Assembly (NCBI RefSeq): GCF_015352955.1
Contig: NZ_JACYOX010000003.1
Coordinates: 248,001 to 312,000, forward strand
Length of the DNA stretch: 64,000 nt
Direction of reading: 5' to 3'
Origin: Noviherbaspirillum soli
Lineage (GTDB): Bacteria; Pseudomonadota; Gammaproteobacteria; Burkholderiales; Burkholderiaceae_D
Part shown: one piece after another, positions 1 through 9,431 of the stretch
How positions within the stretch are numbered: the stretch's first letter is position 1
Layout of the letters: each line of letters opens with the position of its first letter
Made by a program: the position numbers and the translations under genes
The notes under the pieces: model-generated
Databases searched by the model: none
What the model saw: the letters and a program-made list of their open reading frames with translations, nothing else
What the model was told of the DNA's origin: nothing

Positions 1-177
1 CTGTCCTACCGTTCCATGCGCCAGCGCGAACGCTATCCCGAGCATTGCCGGCAGCACCTGCACCTGCTGGACCTGCTGGAACAGCGGCGCAATGCCGAGG
101 CAGCGGCCTTCCTGCGCGAACACCTGGACCATACGATGCAGTCGCTGTCGCGCATCGAGAACATCCTGCAACCCTGA
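1..177 (+). CDS. GntR-family regulator, C-terminal end (partial)
   Basis: The reading frame is open from base 1 and stops with TGA at 175-177, giving 58 residues of a protein that begins outside the window. The peptide has the pattern of the last helices of an FCD (FadR C-terminal) ligand-binding domain: an R-x-R-Y-P-E-H stretch, then HLHLLDLLEQRRNAEAA, then REHLDHT. This corresponds to the EH...L..AL...D...A....H repeat of GntR/FadR repressors, whose histidines often bind metal. It lies 24 bp upstream of a solute-binding protein on the same strand and may regulate it. Assignment rests on a short fragment; the DNA-binding half is not visible. Confidence 0.6.
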   Translation: MSYRSMRQRERYPEHCRQHLHLLDLLEQRRNAEAAAFLREHLDHTMQSLSRIENILQP

Positions 178-201
178 ACCCACCAACAAGAGGCTACGTC
201 C

Positions 202-939
202 ATGAACCTGACTCCCGCCATCCGCGCCGCCTTCACGCCCACCGGCAAGCTGCGCGCCTCGATCAACCTGGGCAATCCCATCCTCGCCAATACCGATGCC
301 GGCGGCCAGCCCGGCGGCGTCTCGGTCGACCTGGCCAGGGAACTGGCCACGGCGCTGGGCGTGGAACTGGAACTGGTGGTGTTCGACGCGGCCGGCAAGT
401 CGGTGCAGGCGGTGGCCGCCGAGCAGGCCGACATCGGCTTCTTCGCCATCGACCCGCTGCGCGGCGCCGAGATCGCGTTCACCGGGCCCTATGTGCTGAT
501 CGAAGGCTATTACCTGGTGAAGGCTGATTCCCCGCTCTTCACCAACGACGAAGTCGACCGCGCCGGCCAGCGGGTGGTGGTCGGCAAGGGCAGCGCCTAT
601 GACCTGTACCTGAGCCGCACCCTGGCCCATGCGCAGATCCTGCGTGCGCCCACCTCGCCGGCCGTGGTCGAGACCTTTCTGCAGCAGGGCGCCGAGGTCG
701 CCGCCGGCGTCAGGCAGCAGCTGGAGGCCGATGCCGCGAAAGTTGGCGGCCTGCGGCTGCTGGACCAGCGCTTCATGGTGATCCGCCAGGCGATGGGCCT
801 GCCGAAAAGCCGCGGTGCGGAGGCGGCGGACTTCCTGCGCGCCTTCGTCGAAGAAAAGAAGGCTAGCGGCTTCGTGTCGGAGGCGCTGCAGCGGCATGGC
901 ATACAGGGCGCCTCGGTGGCGCCGGCCGGCTCGGAATAA
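202..939 (+). CDS. Family-3 solute-binding-protein-like protein without signal peptide
   Basis: A 245-residue protein with the bilobed amino-acid-binding fold signature of ABC transporter substrate-binding proteins (SBP_bac_3). Visible are GKLRASINLGNP near the start, VSVDLARELATALGVELELV (residues about 39-58), ADIGFFAIDPLR, then FTGPYVLIEGYYLV. An AAGAGG Shine-Dalgarno lies 8 bases before the ATG. The N-terminus is MNLTPAIRAAFTPTGKL, with no hydrophobic signal sequence, so as written it would stay in the cytoplasm; no upstream in-frame start adds one. No permease or ATPase gene adjoins it. It may be a solitary binding-protein-like enzyme or sensor; the ligand is unknown. Confidence 0.7.
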   Translation: MNLTPAIRAAFTPTGKLRASINLGNPILANTDAGGQPGGVSVDLARELATALGVELELVVFDAAGKSVQAVAAEQADIGFFAIDPLRGAEIAFTGPYVLIEGYYLVKADSPLFTNDEVDRAGQRVVVGKGSAYDLYLSRTLAHAQILRAPTSPAVVETFLQQGAEVAAGVRQQLEADAAKVGGLRLLDQRFMVIRQAMGLPKSRGAEAADFLRAFVEEKKASGFVSEALQRHGIQGASVAPAGSE

Positions 940-1240
940 TGTTGTAAAAAGAAAACAAGTCGACACTAGTGTTTTAGTGCGCGACGTTCGTTTAACGGCT
1001 GGCAAGCCAGCCATAAGCTATGCTGGGTGCCATCGTCCGGCCATGACGTCATGCTGAAAGGCTGACGAAACCGCCGGCCAGAAAGGGCCGGATATCCGCG
1101 GGCGCAGGCTTGCATGGATCGCCGGCCGCGATAGGGCAGTTCAACCGGGCAGTGCTGTCAGTCCGTGCCTGGCTGCCCGGTCCATCCTTCATTAAAAATC
1201 CGCACCGCAAAAACCAGGTGCTTTCAAGAGGAGATGTTGC
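940..1240 (+). other. Intergenic region upstream of tctC
   Basis: No supportable gene is seen in these 301 bases. They contain a 10-bp palindrome ACACTAGTGT at 963-972 and a short hairpin at 997-1012 (GGCTGGC, two bases, GCCAGCC). The hairpin lacks a clear U-tract, so it is only a weak terminator candidate for the preceding gene. The end holds an AAGAGGAG ribosome-binding site for the transporter receptor gene. Promoter elements for the tct operon must lie here, but I cannot place them with confidence. Confidence 0.5.
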
Positions 1241-2221
1241 ATGTACAAGATCAATCACCTGTTTGCCCATGCCGGCCGCGCCGTGGCAATCGCCGCCGCG
1301 TTCGCCGCCGCCGCGCCCGTGATGGCGCAGGCGCCGATGGAACTGAAGATCATCGCGCCGGCCGCGCCGGGTGGCGGCTGGGACGGCGCGTCGCGCTCGC
1401 TGCAGCAGGCCATGGTCGCGGCCGGCGCCGCCAAGAGCGTGCAGGTGGTCAATGTGCCCGGCGCCGGCGGCACCGTCGGCCTGGCCCAGTTCGCCAATGG
1501 CGCCAAGGGCGACGGCAACCAGATGATGGTGATGGGCATCACCATGCTGGGCGCGGTGCTGACCAACAAGTCGCCCGTGGGCCTGGACAGCGTCACGCCG
1601 ATCGCCCGCCTGACCGCCGACCCGCTGGTGGTGGTGGTGCCGGCGAGTTCGCCGCACAAGAGCATCAAGGACCTGGCCGCGGCCATCAAGGCCGATACGT
1701 CCAAGGTGGTCTGGGCCGGCGGTTCGGCCGGCGGCGCCGACCATATCCTGGCCGGCCTGGTGGCCAAGGCCGCCGGCGGCGACGCCGGCAAGCTCAACTA
1801 CGTGCCGTTCTCGGGTGGCGGCGAAGCCCTGGCCGAAATGCTGGGCGGACGCGTGGCGGCCGGCGTGTCCGGCTACGGCGAATTCGAAAGCATGATCAAG
1901 TCGGGCAAGCTGCGCGCGCTGGCCATTGCCTCCGGCAAGCGCATTCCCGGCGTGGAAGTGCCGACGCTGAAGGAACAGGGCCTGGATGTCGAGCTGGTCA
2001 ACTGGCGCGGCATCGTGGCGGCGCCCGGCATCACGCCCGAGCAGCGCAAGGCCCTGTCGGCGGCGGTGGAAAAGACGGTCAAGTCGCCGGAGTGGACCAA
2101 GATCCTGAAGGCGCGCGGCTGGGACGATGCCTACCTGCCGCCTGAGCAGTTCGCCGACTTCATGAAGGCCGACCAGGCTCGCGTAAAGGACATCCTGACC
2201 TCGATCGGCCTGGTGAAATGA
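1241..2221 (+). CDS. tctC: Tripartite tricarboxylate transporter receptor (TctC/Bug family)
   Basis: A 326-residue periplasmic solute receptor of the TctC/Bug family, which delivers carboxylates to a TctA/TctB membrane complex. The first about 30 residues form a signal peptide (hydrophobic AVAIAAAFAAAAP, cleavage near VMAQA). The mature part opens with LKIIAPAAPGGGWDGASR, the family's ligand-loop motif, and contains VNVPGAGGTVG and VKSPEWTKILKARGW near the end. Its length is normal for the family. A strong AAGAGGAG site precedes the ATG. The stop overlaps the start of tctB as ATGA, so translation is probably coupled and all three transporter genes form one operon. The substrate is not predictable. 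Confidence 0.9.
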   Translation: MYKINHLFAHAGRAVAIAAAFAAAAPVMAQAPMELKIIAPAAPGGGWDGASRSLQQAMVAAGAAKSVQVVNVPGAGGTVGLAQFANGAKGDGNQMMVMGITMLGAVLTNKSPVGLDSVTPIARLTADPLVVVVPASSPHKSIKDLAAAIKADTSKVVWAGGSAGGADHILAGLVAKAAGGDAGKLNYVPFSGGGEALAEMLGGRVAAGVSGYGEFESMIKSGKLRALAIASGKRIPGVEVPTLKEQGLDVELVNWRGIVAAPGITPEQRKALSAAVEKTVKSPEWTKILKARGWDDAYLPPEQFADFMKADQARVKDILTSIGLVK

Positions 2222-2715
2222 GCCTCGGCAAGGATGGCTCGGTGCCCGCCGGACGGGCGCCGCTGGTGGTCGGCGTGATCCTGCTCGGCCTGGCCGGGCT
2301 GACCCTGTTCGATTCCTTTGGCGTGGCGTCCGGCATGGGGCCGAACGTGGGCCCGTCGGCGGCGATGAAGCTGGTCGCGCTGCTGCTGGCCGGCCTGGGC
2401 GTGGCGCACCTGGTGCAGGCGCTGCGCCTGGCCGGGCAGCGGCAGGCACAGGACCCGGAAGACAAGGTCAATCCGGGTTCGCTGGCCTGGGTGTTCGCCG
2501 GGCTGGTGCTGCAGATCGTCGCGCTGTCGATCGGCGCCGGCTTCATCGTGTCGTCGGCCATCCTGTTCGCCTTCACCGCCTGCGGCTTCGGCCGCTCGCT
2601 CAGGTCGCTCGGGCCGGTCTACGGCCTGGTGCTGAGCACGGCGGTGTACCTGTTCTTCACCAAGGCGCTCGGGCTGTCGCTGCCGATGGGTCCGCTAGAG
2701 CGGCTGCTGGGATAA
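2218..2715 (+). CDS. tctB: Tripartite tricarboxylate transporter small membrane subunit (TctB)
   Basis: A 165-residue protein with four hydrophobic segments (about residues 16-36, 47-66, 82-118 as a pair, 128-145), as expected for TctB, the poorly conserved small subunit of tripartite tricarboxylate transporters. The N-terminal LVVGVILLGLAGLTLFDSFG and the central glycine-rich helix pair fit the family. It starts inside the tctC stop codon and is followed 9 bases later by tctA, with GGAG as ribosome-binding site for the latter. Identification depends as much on position as on sequence, because TctB proteins diverge widely. Confidence 0.82.
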   Translation: MSLGKDGSVPAGRAPLVVGVILLGLAGLTLFDSFGVASGMGPNVGPSAAMKLVALLLAGLGVAHLVQALRLAGQRQAQDPEDKVNPGSLAWVFAGLVLQIVALSIGAGFIVSSAILFAFTACGFGRSLRSLGPVYGLVLSTAVYLFFTKALGLSLPMGPLERLLG

Positions 2716-2724
2716 GGAGCCGAC

Positions 2725-4224
2725 ATGGAATCGCTTTCACTTCTGGCCGACGGCATCTGGATCGCGCTGCAGCCCGGCAACCTGCTCTTTGCCGGCATCG
2801 GCGTGCTGCTTGGCACACTGGTCGGCATCCTGCCCGGCATCAGCCCGTCGCTGACGGTGGCGCTGCTGCTGCCGGTAACCTTCAGGCTCGACCCGACCGG
2901 CTCGATCATCATGTTCGCCGGCATCTACTTCGGCGGCATGTACGGCAGCTCCACCACCGCCATCCTGATCAATACGCCCGGCGAGGCGGCCTCGATCGCC
3001 ACCGCGATCGAAGGCTACAAGATGGCGCTGTCCGGCCGCGCCGGCCCGGCGCTGGCCACCGCGGCCATCGGCTCCTTCGTCGCCGGCACCATTGCCACCT
3101 TCCTGCTGGCGCTGCTGGCGCCGACCATCGTCGACCTGGCGGTGCAGTTCGGCCCCTGGGACTACTTCGCGCTGATGGTGGTGGCCTTCGTCACCGTGTC
3201 GGCCACCTTCGGCACCTCGGTGCTGCGCGGCCTGACCAGCCTGGCGCTGGGCTTGTTCCTCGGCCTGGTCGGCATCGACAAGCTGACCGGGCAGGCGCGC
3301 CTGGCATTCGGCGTGCCGTCGCTGATGGACGGCATCTCGATCACCACGCTGGCGGTCGGCCTGTTTGCGATGGGCGAAGCGCTGTATGTCGCTTCCCGCT
3401 TCAAGAACGTGACAGAACGGGTAGAGCCGGTCAGCGGCTCGCTGTGGATGACCAGGGCCGACTGGAAAGCCTCATGGAAAGCCTGGCTGCGCGGCACCGC
3501 CCTCGGATTTCCGATCGGCGCGCTGCCCGCCGGCGGCGCCGAAGTGCCGACGCTGCTGTCCTACACCCTTGAGCGCAGGCTGACGAAAAACCCCGAGCAG
3601 TTCGGCCGCGGCGCCATCGAGGGCGTGGCCGGCCCGGAGGCGGCCAACAATGCATCGGCCACCGGCACCCTGGTGCCGCTGCTGGCGCTGGGTTTGCCGA
3701 CATCGGCCACCGCGGCCATGATGCTGGCCGGCTTCCAGCAGTACGGCCTGGTGCCCGGACCGCTGCTCTTCACCACCAACCCCGAGATGGTCTGGGGCCT
3801 GATCGCCAGTTTCCTGGTCGGCAACCTGATGCTCCTGGTGCTGAACCTGCCGCTGGTGGGCCTGTGGGTCAAGCTGCTGGCCATTCCGCAGGCCTGGCTG
3901 TATGCCGGCATCCTGGTGTTTGCGGCCATGGGCACGCTGGCGGCCAATCCTTCGGTGGTGGAACTGACGATGCTGGTGGTGTTCGGCGTCACCGGCTACC
4001 TGATGCGCTGCTGGGACTATCCGGTGGCGCCGATGATCGTCGGGCTGATCTTGGGACCCATGGCGGAAAGCCAGTTCCGCCGGGCGCTGCAGGTCAGCCT
4101 GGGCGACTACCTGGTGTTCTTCAAGCACCCGGTGTCGGCGACCCTGCTCGCAATTGCAGTGATCGCCCTGCTGGCGCCGCTGTTGTTCAAGGGCCTGCGC
4201 CGCTTCAAGGGCGGCGACGAGTAG
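2725..4224 (+). CDS. tctA: Tripartite tricarboxylate transporter large permease (TctA)
   Basis: A 499-residue, very hydrophobic permease of the TctA family with about 11-12 membrane segments. Diagnostic stretches are [21 protein letters not shown] near residue 30, [21 protein letters not shown] near residue 72 and the second half repeat [22 protein letters not shown] near residue 305; together these line the carboxylate pathway in this ion-gradient-driven transporter. It ends the tctCBA operon, which here is complete, unlike the orphan Bug receptor at 24.1 kb. A ribosome-binding AAGGAG lies 6 bases before ATG. Downstream lies one kilobase of repeat DNA with no gene. Confidence 0.93.
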   Translation: MESLSLLADGIWIALQPGNLLFAGIGVLLGTLVGILPGISPSLTVALLLPVTFRLDPTGSIIMFAGIYFGGMYGSSTTAILINTPGEAASIATAIEGYKMALSGRAGPALATAAIGSFVAGTIATFLLALLAPTIVDLAVQFGPWDYFALMVVAFVTVSATFGTSVLRGLTSLALGLFLGLVGIDKLTGQARLAFGVPSLMDGISITTLAVGLFAMGEALYVASRFKNVTERVEPVSGSLWMTRADWKASWKAWLRGTALGFPIGALPAGGAEVPTLLSYTLERRLTKNPEQFGRGAIEGVAGPEAANNASATGTLVPLLALGLPTSATAAMMLAGFQQYGLVPGPLLFTTNPEMVWGLIASFLVGNLMLLVLNLPLVGLWVKLLAIPQAWLYAGILVFAAMGTLAANPSVVELTMLVVFGVTGYLMRCWDYPVAPMIVGLILGPMAESQFRRALQVSLGDYLVFFKHPVSATLLAIAVIALLAPLLFKGLRRFKGGDE

Positions 4225-4420
4225 GGGTGCTGGAACCTGTTCAGGCTGGCCGGTTTCAGGTTGCGGCAGCATCGCATCCTGGCGGCGTTGGCGCGGCGTC
4301 GGTGGGATAACACGGAGGGGCGTTCCACTGAAACGCTGATGAAGGATCAGGCGTCAAGTCTCTTCGGGGGGAGATGGCGGAGTAGTCTGATCCGGTTGGC
4401 GGATCTGGTCCTGGGAGGCA

Positions 4421-4692
4421 GTTGCGGGTGCGGTTGCGGGTGCGGTTGCGGTTGCCTCTGCCGTTGCCGTTGTTTTTGAAGTTGCCGTTGCAGTGAAATC
4501 CCGTTGAGCGCGCCGTGTCAGCGGTGCCCGGAGCGGGAAAAGGTGCGGCGTCTGTCTGAGCCAAGCGCAGCTTGGCGAGTTTAGCCGCGCCCCGCTCCGG
4601 GTACCGCTGGCACGGGGACCCCGCGCAGCGGGGCGCGATCACCGGGTCGCCTTTTTTTGGTTACTTTTTTTTGGCGAAGCAAAAAAAGTGAC
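4421..4692 (-). repeat. Intergenic repeat copy 1 (inverted partner of copy 2)
   Basis: This element begins with a degenerate GTTGCG/GTTGCC tract (4421-4492), followed by a GC-rich hairpin segment (about 4525-4600) and a T-rich segment ending near 4692. Read on the minus strand it matches the order of the copy at 4921-5220: T/A-rich hairpin, GC-rich hairpin, GCAAC-type hexanucleotide tract. Bases 4611-4655 are identical to 9621-9665 over 45 positions. No open frame in it looks like a gene. The GC-rich hairpin core resembles intergenic repeats I have seen in many Burkholderiales genomes, but I cannot name a family. Confidence 0.75.
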
Positions 4693-4920
4693 CCGGCTGC
4701 CGGGACGGATTCCCGGCTTGTCTCCACGGCAGTGCAACCGTCTTGCGTCACCCGGCAAGGCACGGTCAGCACTGTCGGTGTTGTTGTTCAAAGGGTTTTG
4801 AACGTTAAACCTTTAACTTCAAAAGCCAACTGCTGCTTCGCAGTGACGTCTTTCCGCCTGGTGAAACAAGCCGACTGCACTGTCGTCATGACCAGGCCGG
4901 GTGTTCGCCCCGGCGGGCGA

Positions 4921-5220
<300 letters not shown>

Positions 5221-5268
5221 CTGTGGCTCCGCGCCACAAATCCAGCAATTAAAACCGAACCCACCCTT

Positions 5269-6480
5269 TCACCGCCTGGCTGCGCGCGCCCTGCGCCGGT
5301 ACAGCAGGCCGACGATGGCCGAAGCAATGCCGGATGCGGCGCCCACGCCGAGCGCCCAGCGCGGGCCGAAGGTGTCGGCCACCCAGCCCACCGCCGGCGC
5401 GCCGAGCGGCGTGGCGCCCATCAGGATCGCCAGCAGGATGGCCATCACCCGGCCGCGCATGGCCGGCTCGGTCGACAGCTGCACCACGCTGTTGGTCGAG
5501 GTGGTGAAGGTCTGCGCCGAAATCCCCACCAGCACCAGCATCGCGCCGAAGGTCTGGTAGCTCGGCATCAGCGCGGCCAGCGCGCAGCCCAGGCCGAACA
5601 GCGCCGAGGAATTGACCAGCCGCGCAATGTGAGGCTGGGCGCGTGACGCGGTAAACAGCGCGCCGGCCACCGATCCCACCGCCATCGCCGAACTCAGCAC
5701 GCCGTAATGGCCGGCGCCGGCATGATAGGCGCCCACCGCCATGGTCGAGATGAAGATCGGGAAGTTCAGGCCGAACGTCCCCAGCAGGAACAGCATGAAC
5801 AGCACGGTCTTCAGGTCGGGCCGGTCCCACACATAGCGCAGGCCCGCCAGCAGCCCGCCCTCGGCGCGCGGCGCCCGCCCGCGCCAGTGCAGCTCGGCCA
5901 CGCGCAGCATGGCCAGCGAACCCAGCACCGCGATATACGACAGCGCATTGATCACGAACACCCAGCCGGTGCCGACCGAGGCGATCAAAAGGCCCGCCAC
6001 CGCCGGGCCTATCATGCGGGCGGCGTTGAAGGAGGTGGAGTTCAGAGCGACCGCATTGGTCAGGTGCTGCTCGCCCACCAATTCGGAGACGAAGGTCTGG
6101 CGCGCCGGGGCATCGAAGGCGCTGACGCAGCCGAGCAGGAAGGCGAACAGGTAAACCTGCCACAGCTGCGCCACGCCCAGCAGCGTCAGGAGGCCCAGGC
6201 CCAGCGCCAGCAGGGCCATGGCGCTCTGGGTCGCCAGCAGCACGCGGCGCCGATCGTAGCGGTCGGCGACATAGCCGGTCAGGGGCAGCAGCAGCAGCGA
6301 CGGCCCGAACTGCAGCGACATCACGATGCCGACCGCGGTGGCGCTGTTGTTGGTCAGCTCGGTCAGCACCAGCCAGTCCTGGGCGGTGCGCTGCATCCAG
6401 GTGCCGACGTTGGACACCAGCGCGCCGCCGGCCCATAGCCGGTAGTTGTAGCTGGCCAGCGAGCGGAAGGTGCTGATCAT
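5269..6480 (-). CDS. MFS exporter of the DHA3/EntS-like (TMS5) type
   Basis: A 403-residue major facilitator with 12 predicted membrane segments, resembling EntS-type exporters. Visible are FRSLASYNYRLWAGG at the N-terminus, GTWMQRTAQDWLVLTEL near residue 25, GYVADRYDRRRVLL (the loop 2-3 MFS motif G-x-x-x-D-R-x-x-R-R) near residue 65, and FDAPARQTFVSELV near residue 121. I chose the ATG at 6480 because MISTFRSLASYN matches where family members start; an extension to 6549 adds a basic stretch without a convincing role. No siderophore or drug-resistance gene is adjacent, so the substrate is unknown. The gene ends next to the hexanucleotide repeat. Confidence 0.85.
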   Translation of the reverse strand: MISTFRSLASYNYRLWAGGALVSNVGTWMQRTAQDWLVLTELTNNSATAVGIVMSLQFGPSLLLLPLTGYVADRYDRRRVLLATQSAMALLALGLGLLTLLGVAQLWQVYLFAFLLGCVSAFDAPARQTFVSELVGEQHLTNAVALNSTSFNAARMIGPAVAGLLIASVGTGWVFVINALSYIAVLGSLAMLRVAELHWRGRAPRAEGGLLAGLRYVWDRPDLKTVLFMLFLLGTFGLNFPIFISTMAVGAYHAGAGHYGVLSSAMAVGSVAGALFTASRAQPHIARLVNSSALFGLGCALAALMPSYQTFGAMLVLVGISAQTFTTSTNSVVQLSTEPAMRGRVMAILLAILMGATPLGAPAVGWVADTFGPRWALGVGAASGIASAIVGLLYRRRARAARR

Positions 6481-6746
6481 CCAGCCCGCCGCTGTGGCGC
6501 GATGCGCGCGGGCCGTGGGCGCAGGAAGAAAACGACAGGCAACATGCAATGGCTTTCAGGAGCGCCGGGAATGGGCGGAAGGCCTTCATTATCCGGATTT
6601 CGCCGCCGGGCCTGTTGACCGCAAACGGTCGTGTCGCCTGGTGCGCCGGGGCAGCCGGCCTTGATCCGACGCAGGATGCGCTGCGACCGGCATGCTTTAA
6701 TCGCTGTTCAGTTAAAGTTGTTTTATCGGCAACGGAGTACTGCAAC
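6481..6746. other. Divergent intergenic region between MFS and glycosyltransferase genes
   Basis: These 266 bases separate the divergently transcribed MFS gene (minus) and membrane glycosyltransferase gene (plus). I find no convincing gene. A GGAG ribosome-binding site for the plus-strand gene lies at about 6734-6737. Promoters in both directions are expected, but none stands out. Confidence 0.4.
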
Positions 6747-8294
6747 ATGCATATCAAGCAGCAGCACCAACGGCGGCATCCCGGGTTCCTGGCACTGGCA
6801 TTGCTTCCCGCTTTTCTGGCGCTGTACGCCACCCAGCCGCCGGGACTGGCGCTCTCGCCCGACTCGGTCGACTATCTGGCTGCCGCCCGCAATCTCGGGC
6901 TGGGGCGTGGCTTCGTCGGCTTTACCGGCGAGCGGATGACGTCCTGGCCGCCGCTGTTCCCCACGCTCCTGGCGCTGTTCGAGCAGATGGGCTTTTCCGT
7001 GCTCGGCGCCGCCCGGGTGCTCAATGCGCTGTTGTGGAGCGGCACCACGCTGCTGGCGGCGCTGTGGATCGCGTCGGTGACGCGCTCGACCGTGCTGGCG
7101 CTGCTGGCCGCGCTGTGGGTCGCGCTGTCGCCGATGCTGCTGTACTACGCCAGCATGCTCTGGTCCGAGCCGCTGTTCGTGGCGCTGGTGGTGGCCGCGC
7201 TGTATGCGCTGACACGCTGCCTGGCCGTGCCGAGCTGGACCAACGTGATCCTGGCGGCGGTGCTGGCAGGCGCGGCGACGCAGCAGCGCTATGCGGGCGG
7301 CATCACGGTCATCGTCGGCACCTTCAGCCTGATGTTCCTGCGCCGGGACACCGGCTTGTTGCGCCGCATTCCGGCCGCCTTCGCCTATGGACTGATCGCC
7401 AGCGTGCCAACCGCGATCTGGCTTGCGCGCAACCTGCGGATTTCCGGCACGCTGACCGGCGAGCGCCTGCCTTCCATCTTCGGCCCCCGCGAGATCATCG
7501 CGCAGTCGCTGTCGTCGATCGGCGAAACCGTGCTGCCCAGCCGGCTGCAGGCCCTGAACGAGGCGGCCGGCGCCATCATCCTGCTTGTCGTGGTGGCGGC
7601 GCCGCTGCTGGTCTGGCTGCGCCGGCGCAACGACCGGCCCCTGCTGGTCTCCTCCATCGTGCTGTCGCTGTTCGTGCTGGTCTATACCGTCTTCATCATG
7701 GTCGTGGCCGAGCGCTCCAACACCTGCTGCGTCGACCGCTTCCTGGGCGTGAACACGCCGCTTCTGGCGATACAGGGCGCCTTCATCGTGCATGCTCTGC
7801 TGGGCCTGCGCGCGCTGTACCTGAAACGGGCGCTGGCGCTGGCCTTCCTGCTGGCGCTGTCCATCCCGGCCACCCGCACGGTGGTCGCCACGGTCAAGCA
7901 TGCGACGATCTATCGCGGCTATCACGTCGGCGACCTGCGGGCATTCAGGGACCATCGCTTGCCGGCGGATGCGCTGGTGTACTCGAACCGGCCGGAGGTG
8001 GCCTGGGTGGAGGCGGGCGTGGATTACGTGCAGTACTCGCCGATGCTGGGCCGGTATTCATCGACAGTGGTGTCCAGCACGATGCCGGCCTTCCGCGAAG
8101 AGATCGCGCGCAATCCGGGCAGGCCGGCGTTCCTGGTCTGGTTCATGGATAAAGGGCGGGATTATTTGCATACGCTGGAGGAGATCCGGCGGGAGGCGGT
8201 GCTGGAGCCATTGGGCGAGCGGGAGGGAGTGATGATCTTCCGGATCGCCGGGCTGCGCGGGCCCGCAGGGGAGGGACAGGCGAACGCGCGCTAG
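6747..8294 (+). CDS. Membrane glycosyltransferase, GT39/ArnT-like (GT-C fold)
   Basis: A 515-residue protein with about 11-12 membrane segments and a soluble C-terminal part of about 120 residues, the layout of GT-C glycosyltransferases that use polyprenyl-phosphate sugars. The first periplasmic loop carries LSPDSVDYLAAARNL, with the acidic residue expected at the catalytic site, followed by MTSWPPLFPTLLALFEQ. I take ATG 6747 (GGAG eight bases upstream, then MHIKQQ and a membrane helix); the open frame extends to 6549, overlapping the divergent gene, and that part looks spurious. No lipid A or glycan gene adjoins it, so the acceptor is unknown. Confidence 0.75.
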   Translation: MHIKQQHQRRHPGFLALALLPAFLALYATQPPGLALSPDSVDYLAAARNLGLGRGFVGFTGERMTSWPPLFPTLLALFEQMGFSVLGAARVLNALLWSGTTLLAALWIASVTRSTVLALLAALWVALSPMLLYYASMLWSEPLFVALVVAALYALTRCLAVPSWTNVILAAVLAGAATQQRYAGGITVIVGTFSLMFLRRDTGLLRRIPAAFAYGLIASVPTAIWLARNLRISGTLTGERLPSIFGPREIIAQSLSSIGETVLPSRLQALNEAAGAIILLVVVAAPLLVWLRRRNDRPLLVSSIVLSLFVLVYTVFIMVVAERSNTCCVDRFLGVNTPLLAIQGAFIVHALLGLRALYLKRALALAFLLALSIPATRTVVATVKHATIYRGYHVGDLRAFRDHRLPADALVYSNRPEVAWVEAGVDYVQYSPMLGRYSSTVVSSTMPAFREEIARNPGRPAFLVWFMDKGRDYLHTLEEIRREAVLEPLGEREGVMIFRIAGLRGPAGEGQANAR

Positions 8295-8304
8295 CCCGTA
8301 GCCC

Positions 8305-8471
8305 GTAGCCTGGGTGGAGCGCAGCGCTACCCGGGCGATTCGTCGCCGAAGCCAGCGACCGTGCCAGCCATACGGAAAAGGCAGGGTTTGACAATTGGCC
8401 AGTGAAGACCGGGATGCGTTTCTTGCGCGACGCGCGCAATCCCGGGTTGCGCTGCGCTCCACCCAGGCTAC
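8305..8471. repeat. Inverted repeat with 31-bp arms
   Basis: The left arm at 8305-8335 (GTAGCCTGGGTGGAGCGCAG...) and right arm at 8441-8471 are complementary with one mismatch, separated by 105 bases. The arms contain the GGGTGGAGCGCAGCGC core that I recognise from dispersed intergenic repeats of Betaproteobacteria. The element lies between a glycosyltransferase gene and a crotonase gene, both on the plus strand, and starts about 10 bases after the stop codon. It could fold in RNA and limit read-through. No gene is seen inside it. Confidence 0.85.
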
Positions 8472-8552
8472 ACTTGCTGCGCATTGCGCTTGCCGTCCGC
8501 AACGGGCGGCAGGCCGCACAACGATAACAATGCCCGACGGAGCCGACACGAC

Positions 8553-9353
8553 ATGAACGACAGAATCAATCTACGCATAGCGGATGGCATCGCCACACTG
8601 CTTCTCAACCGCCCGGCCAAGCTCAATGCGCTCGACCCGGCCATGTTCGCCGCCCTGCTGGAAGCGGGCGAGACCCTGGCCGGCGATGCCTCGCTGCGCG
8701 CGGTGGTCATCAGCGGCGAAGGCCGCGCCTTCTGCGCCGGCCTCGACATGCAATCCTTCCAGCGCATGGGAGACAGCCAGCAGGGCGCCGGCGCGCTGGA
8801 CCAGCCGCTGACCACGCGCAGCCACGGTATCGCCAACGCGCCGCAGCGCATCGCCACCGTATGGCGCGACGTGCCGGTGCCGGTGATTGCGGCGGTGCAC
8901 GGCGCGGCCTTCGGCGGCGGCCTGCAGCTGGCGCTGGGCGCGGACATCCGCATCGTCGCGCCCGACGCCAGGATGTCGGTGATGGAAATCAAGTGGGGCC
9001 TGGTGCCGGACATGGCCGGCATCGTGCTCATGCGCGAGCTGGCAAGGCCGGACGTGGTGCGCGAGCTGACCTTCACCGGCCGCCAGTTCTCCGGCGAGGA
9101 GGCGCTGCAGATCGGTTTCGCCACCCAGCTCAGCCCCGATCCGCGCGAGGAAGCGCTGGCCCTTGCCCGCATAATCGCCCGCCAGAGTCCAGACGCGATC
9201 CGCGCCGCCAAGCGCCTGCTCAACCTGCCCATGCATGATCCGGCCGCGGTGCTGATGGCTGAATCGGTCGAACAGCAGGAACTGATCGGCAGCCCGAACC
9301 AGATCGAGGCGGTCAGGGCCAACCTGGAAAACCGGCTGCCGGCTTTCCGCTAG
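8553..9353 (+). CDS. Enoyl-CoA hydratase/isomerase family protein (crotonase)
   Basis: A 266-residue crotonase-fold enzyme acting on a CoA thioester. Oxyanion-hole motifs are clear: VVISGEGRAFCAGLDM (about residues 50-65) and VHGAAFGGGLQLALGADIRI (about 115-134). It also has MSVMEIKWGLVPDMAG, where catalytic acids are found in this superfamily, and a C-terminal SPDAIRAAKRLLN helix. The sequence resembles the many crotonase paralogues annotated as enoyl-CoA hydratase in Burkholderiales; hydratase versus isomerase cannot be told apart here. I start at ATG 8553; the longer frame from 8484 adds 23 residues of low coding character. It stands alone, with no beta-oxidation partner adjacent. Confidence 0.88.
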   Translation: MNDRINLRIADGIATLLLNRPAKLNALDPAMFAALLEAGETLAGDASLRAVVISGEGRAFCAGLDMQSFQRMGDSQQGAGALDQPLTTRSHGIANAPQRIATVWRDVPVPVIAAVHGAAFGGGLQLALGADIRIVAPDARMSVMEIKWGLVPDMAGIVLMRELARPDVVRELTFTGRQFSGEEALQIGFATQLSPDPREEALALARIIARQSPDAIRAAKRLLNLPMHDPAAVLMAESVEQQELIGSPNQIEAVRANLENRLPAFR

Positions 9354-9431
9354 GCGACTGCGCGGCGAAAGGCTTCGACACAAAGCGCGAAGCAGCTTCA
9401 TCGTTTCGAGCAAACGGGCATTTGTGCTTTC

